Shown here: positions 62,829-64,000 of the stretch, one piece after another
Layout of the letters: the number at the start of each line of letters is the position of its first letter
Numbering within the stretch: the first letter of the stretch is position 1
Assembly (NCBI GenBank): GCA_002307295.1
Contig: DBTY01000055.1
Coordinates: 62,001-126,000 of the forward strand
Reading direction: 5' to 3'
Source: Ignavibacteriales bacterium UBA1304
GTDB taxonomy: Bacteria; Bacteroidota; Ignavibacteria; Ignavibacteriales; Ignavibacteriaceae
Length of the DNA stretch: 64,000 nt
Program-made: the position numbers and the translations under genes
Notes under the pieces: generated by a model
What the model was told of the DNA's origin: nothing
The model's database searches: none
Seen by the model: the letters and a program-made list of their open reading frames with translations, nothing else

Positions 62829-63446
62829 ATGCTTATTTTATACAAAATACGATTATTTCTTATACTGATATTATTTATCTTAGTAAATTATTATCATATT
62901 GCGGGAAACAATACGCTCTTTGCGCAAACTCGTAATGAGGCTTTTTCTGAAATTAAAATTGGATTAAATATTAGCGCTAAACATAACAATACTTACCTTA
63001 ATGATTTTTGGAGCCCCAAAACAGGCTTTACAGGCAACATTGAAACGCCTTTTTATTTCGGCAGCATAACGGCTGGTTTAACTGTGCTGCCTTTTAAATC
63101 CACAAATATTAAAATGCCGGATTATACAGGACAATTGATTTTCTTATGCTGGGGTAACGAATTAATTCTTCCTTATAACTCTTCATTTTATTTTGGCTTT
63201 AAAACTGGCAATTACACTATGAATTTTGCCGACGATACCGTCAATACTAATCTAAAATCTGAAAGCGAGTTTGCCGCCGGTTTAACTTCAAGATTAAATA
63301 TTAGAGCGTTTAATAATTTTGAGTTCAATATTACCGGAGACGCAATTAAAATTTTTACGAAAAAAAAGATGAATATTATTGTTTTTTCAGCCGGACTAAA
63401 TTATATATTTAGCGCTCCTGCATGGCTAAAGGAATTTTTAGATTGA
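62829..63446 (+). CDS. exported protein, probably small outer membrane barrel
   Basis: A 205-residue protein with a long hydrophobic signal (MLILYKIRLFLILILFILVN, cleavage probably after FAQ near residue 34). The remainder alternates polar and aromatic residues in strand-like segments (FYFGSITAGLTVLPF, FYFGFKTGNYTMNF, EFAAGLTSRLNI, IIVFSAGLNYIFS), suggesting a small beta-barrel. No family is recognised. The next gene's TTG start overlaps its TGA stop, so the two are translationally coupled, suggesting a receptor-associated role. Confidence 0.75.
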   Translation: MLILYKIRLFLILILFILVNYYHIAGNNTLFAQTRNEAFSEIKIGLNISAKHNNTYLNDFWSPKTGFTGNIETPFYFGSITAGLTVLPFKSTNIKMPDYTGQLIFLCWGNELILPYNSSFYFGFKTGNYTMNFADDTVNTNLKSESEFAAGLTSRLNIRAFNNFEFNITGDAIKIFTKKKMNIIVFSAGLNYIFSAPAWLKEFLD

Positions 63447-64000
63447 AAATATTAACCTTGTTTTGTTTTTTATTTTTTCAGACGTTCCTTTTAAGTCAGT
63501 CTTCTGATATAAAAACTGAAACTCAGGGAACTCAAATAATCACTGAAGCGCAGATAAAAGCAGCCGGGATTATTAATCTTTCTGATATTTTGCTTCTTGC
63601 AAACAATTGGAGCCTTTCTACTATCGACGGTTTTTCAAAAACTGTTTCCGCCAATAATCTTTCTTCTTATCAGCGGCAAAATTTTATTCTTATGATTGAC
63701 GGTTGCCGTTACGACATAAACATTTTTGACGTACAAAACATAAATCTGCTGCCTGTTTCTATCGCTCAGATTGATTATGTAGAATTAATTAGCGTCCCCC
63801 GTATTGTTGAAGGTAATTTTGTAGAATGCGGATTAATAAACTTCCATACTAAAGCCGCTAAAAAAGGAGCGTCTGTTCATGCAGTAGAGATTATTGGCAA
63901 CGAAACCGGAGATCCCGGCCCATACCGATATACTGATTATTCAACGCCTAACGTTGATAAAATTGGTCCCTTTTTCTCGGCGGGAGTTAACTATGGCAGC
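63443..64000 (+). CDS. TonB-receptor plug-like protein (3' end outside window)
   Basis: A partial gene of at least 186 codons. TTG at 63443 is the favoured start: AAAGGA lies at 63428-63433, the stop of the previous gene overlaps it (TTGA), and it yields a clean signal peptide (MKILTLFCFLFFQTFLLSQ). An in-frame ATG at 63422 would lengthen it by 7 residues. The following region resembles a TonB-dependent receptor plug: ITEAQIKAAGIINLSDILLL, QNFILMIDGCRYDINIF, IAQIDYVELI, then FVECGLINFHTKAAKKG. The barrel should follow past the window edge. No CarboxypepD_reg domain precedes the plug. Confidence 0.75.
   Translation, partial: MKILTLFCFLFFQTFLLSQSSDIKTETQGTQIITEAQIKAAGIINLSDILLLANNWSLSTIDGFSKTVSANNLSSYQRQNFILMIDGCRYDINIFDVQNINLLPVSIAQIDYVELISVPRIVEGNFVECGLINFHTKAAKKGASVHAVEIIGNETGDPGPYRYTDYSTPNVDKIGPFFSAGVNYGS

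Overview
The window reads as chromosomal DNA of an A+T-rich, Gram-negative member of the Bacteroidota/Chlorobiota/Ignavibacteriota superphylum, most likely Ignavibacteria (Ignavibacterium/Melioribacter-like). The grounds are: C-terminal type IX secretion (T9SS) sorting domains of the NYPNPFNP ... GxYFYxL ... KKMxLMK kind; a PorV/PorQ-family outer membrane protein; TonB-dependent receptors with a CarboxypepD_reg N-domain; an atpDC pair separated from the rest of the ATP synthase genes; and many PAS-rich histidine kinases. Genus is inference. No tRNA, rRNA, CRISPR array or insertion sequence was found.

Layout. 1-7192 (+): housekeeping metabolism, with the end of trpB, trpA, a P5C dehydrogenase followed by sucC, and a TPR protein followed by aroE. 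7261-9805: a small accessory patch (AraC regulator, GNAT acetyltransferase and a divergent flavin-reductase-like gene) with an unannotated 77-codon open frame behind the regulator. 9855-19922: an exonuclease and then a signalling block of four sensor kinases plus a lone receiver, with no DNA-binding output domain. 20128-22863: an isolated phage packaging cassette (terminase large subunit, PBSX-type portal, 64-residue protein) closed by a terminator. 22944-35716: an unknown gene, another kinase, an FN3/WD40 lipoprotein, an IscA-type protein, superoxide dismutase, a LON-domain protein, atpDC, a CHASE hybrid kinase and a small secreted protein.

35838-49279 (all -) is an envelope and secretion region. 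A five-gene operon runs lipoprotein -> TonB receptor -> PorV-like -> propeller lipoprotein -> T9SS-targeted OB-fold/FN3/phospholipase-D protein whose second HKD motif looks like that of Nuc-type nucleases. Upstream is a second two-gene T9SS cargo operon. 49280-50668 holds a TonB-like gene between two copies of a 78-bp hairpin repeat, plus a cluster of short palindromes.

50669-60280 (all -) is a 2-oxoacid oxidation region: lpd, lipB, a fused branched-chain-type E1, E2 and lipA supply a lipoylated NAD-linked complex and its cofactor, and a separate four-subunit ferredoxin oxidoreductase (delta-alpha-beta-gamma) follows behind a terminator. 60516-64000 holds a class I amidotransferase, an OmpA-family protein with a CRP/FNR-like palindrome upstream, a small exported protein and the start of a TonB-receptor-like gene cut by the window edge.

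The two most interesting parts are the stand-alone terminase-portal cassette and the putative secreted-nuclease/TonB-receptor operon. Both function proposals are inference from domain content and gene order.
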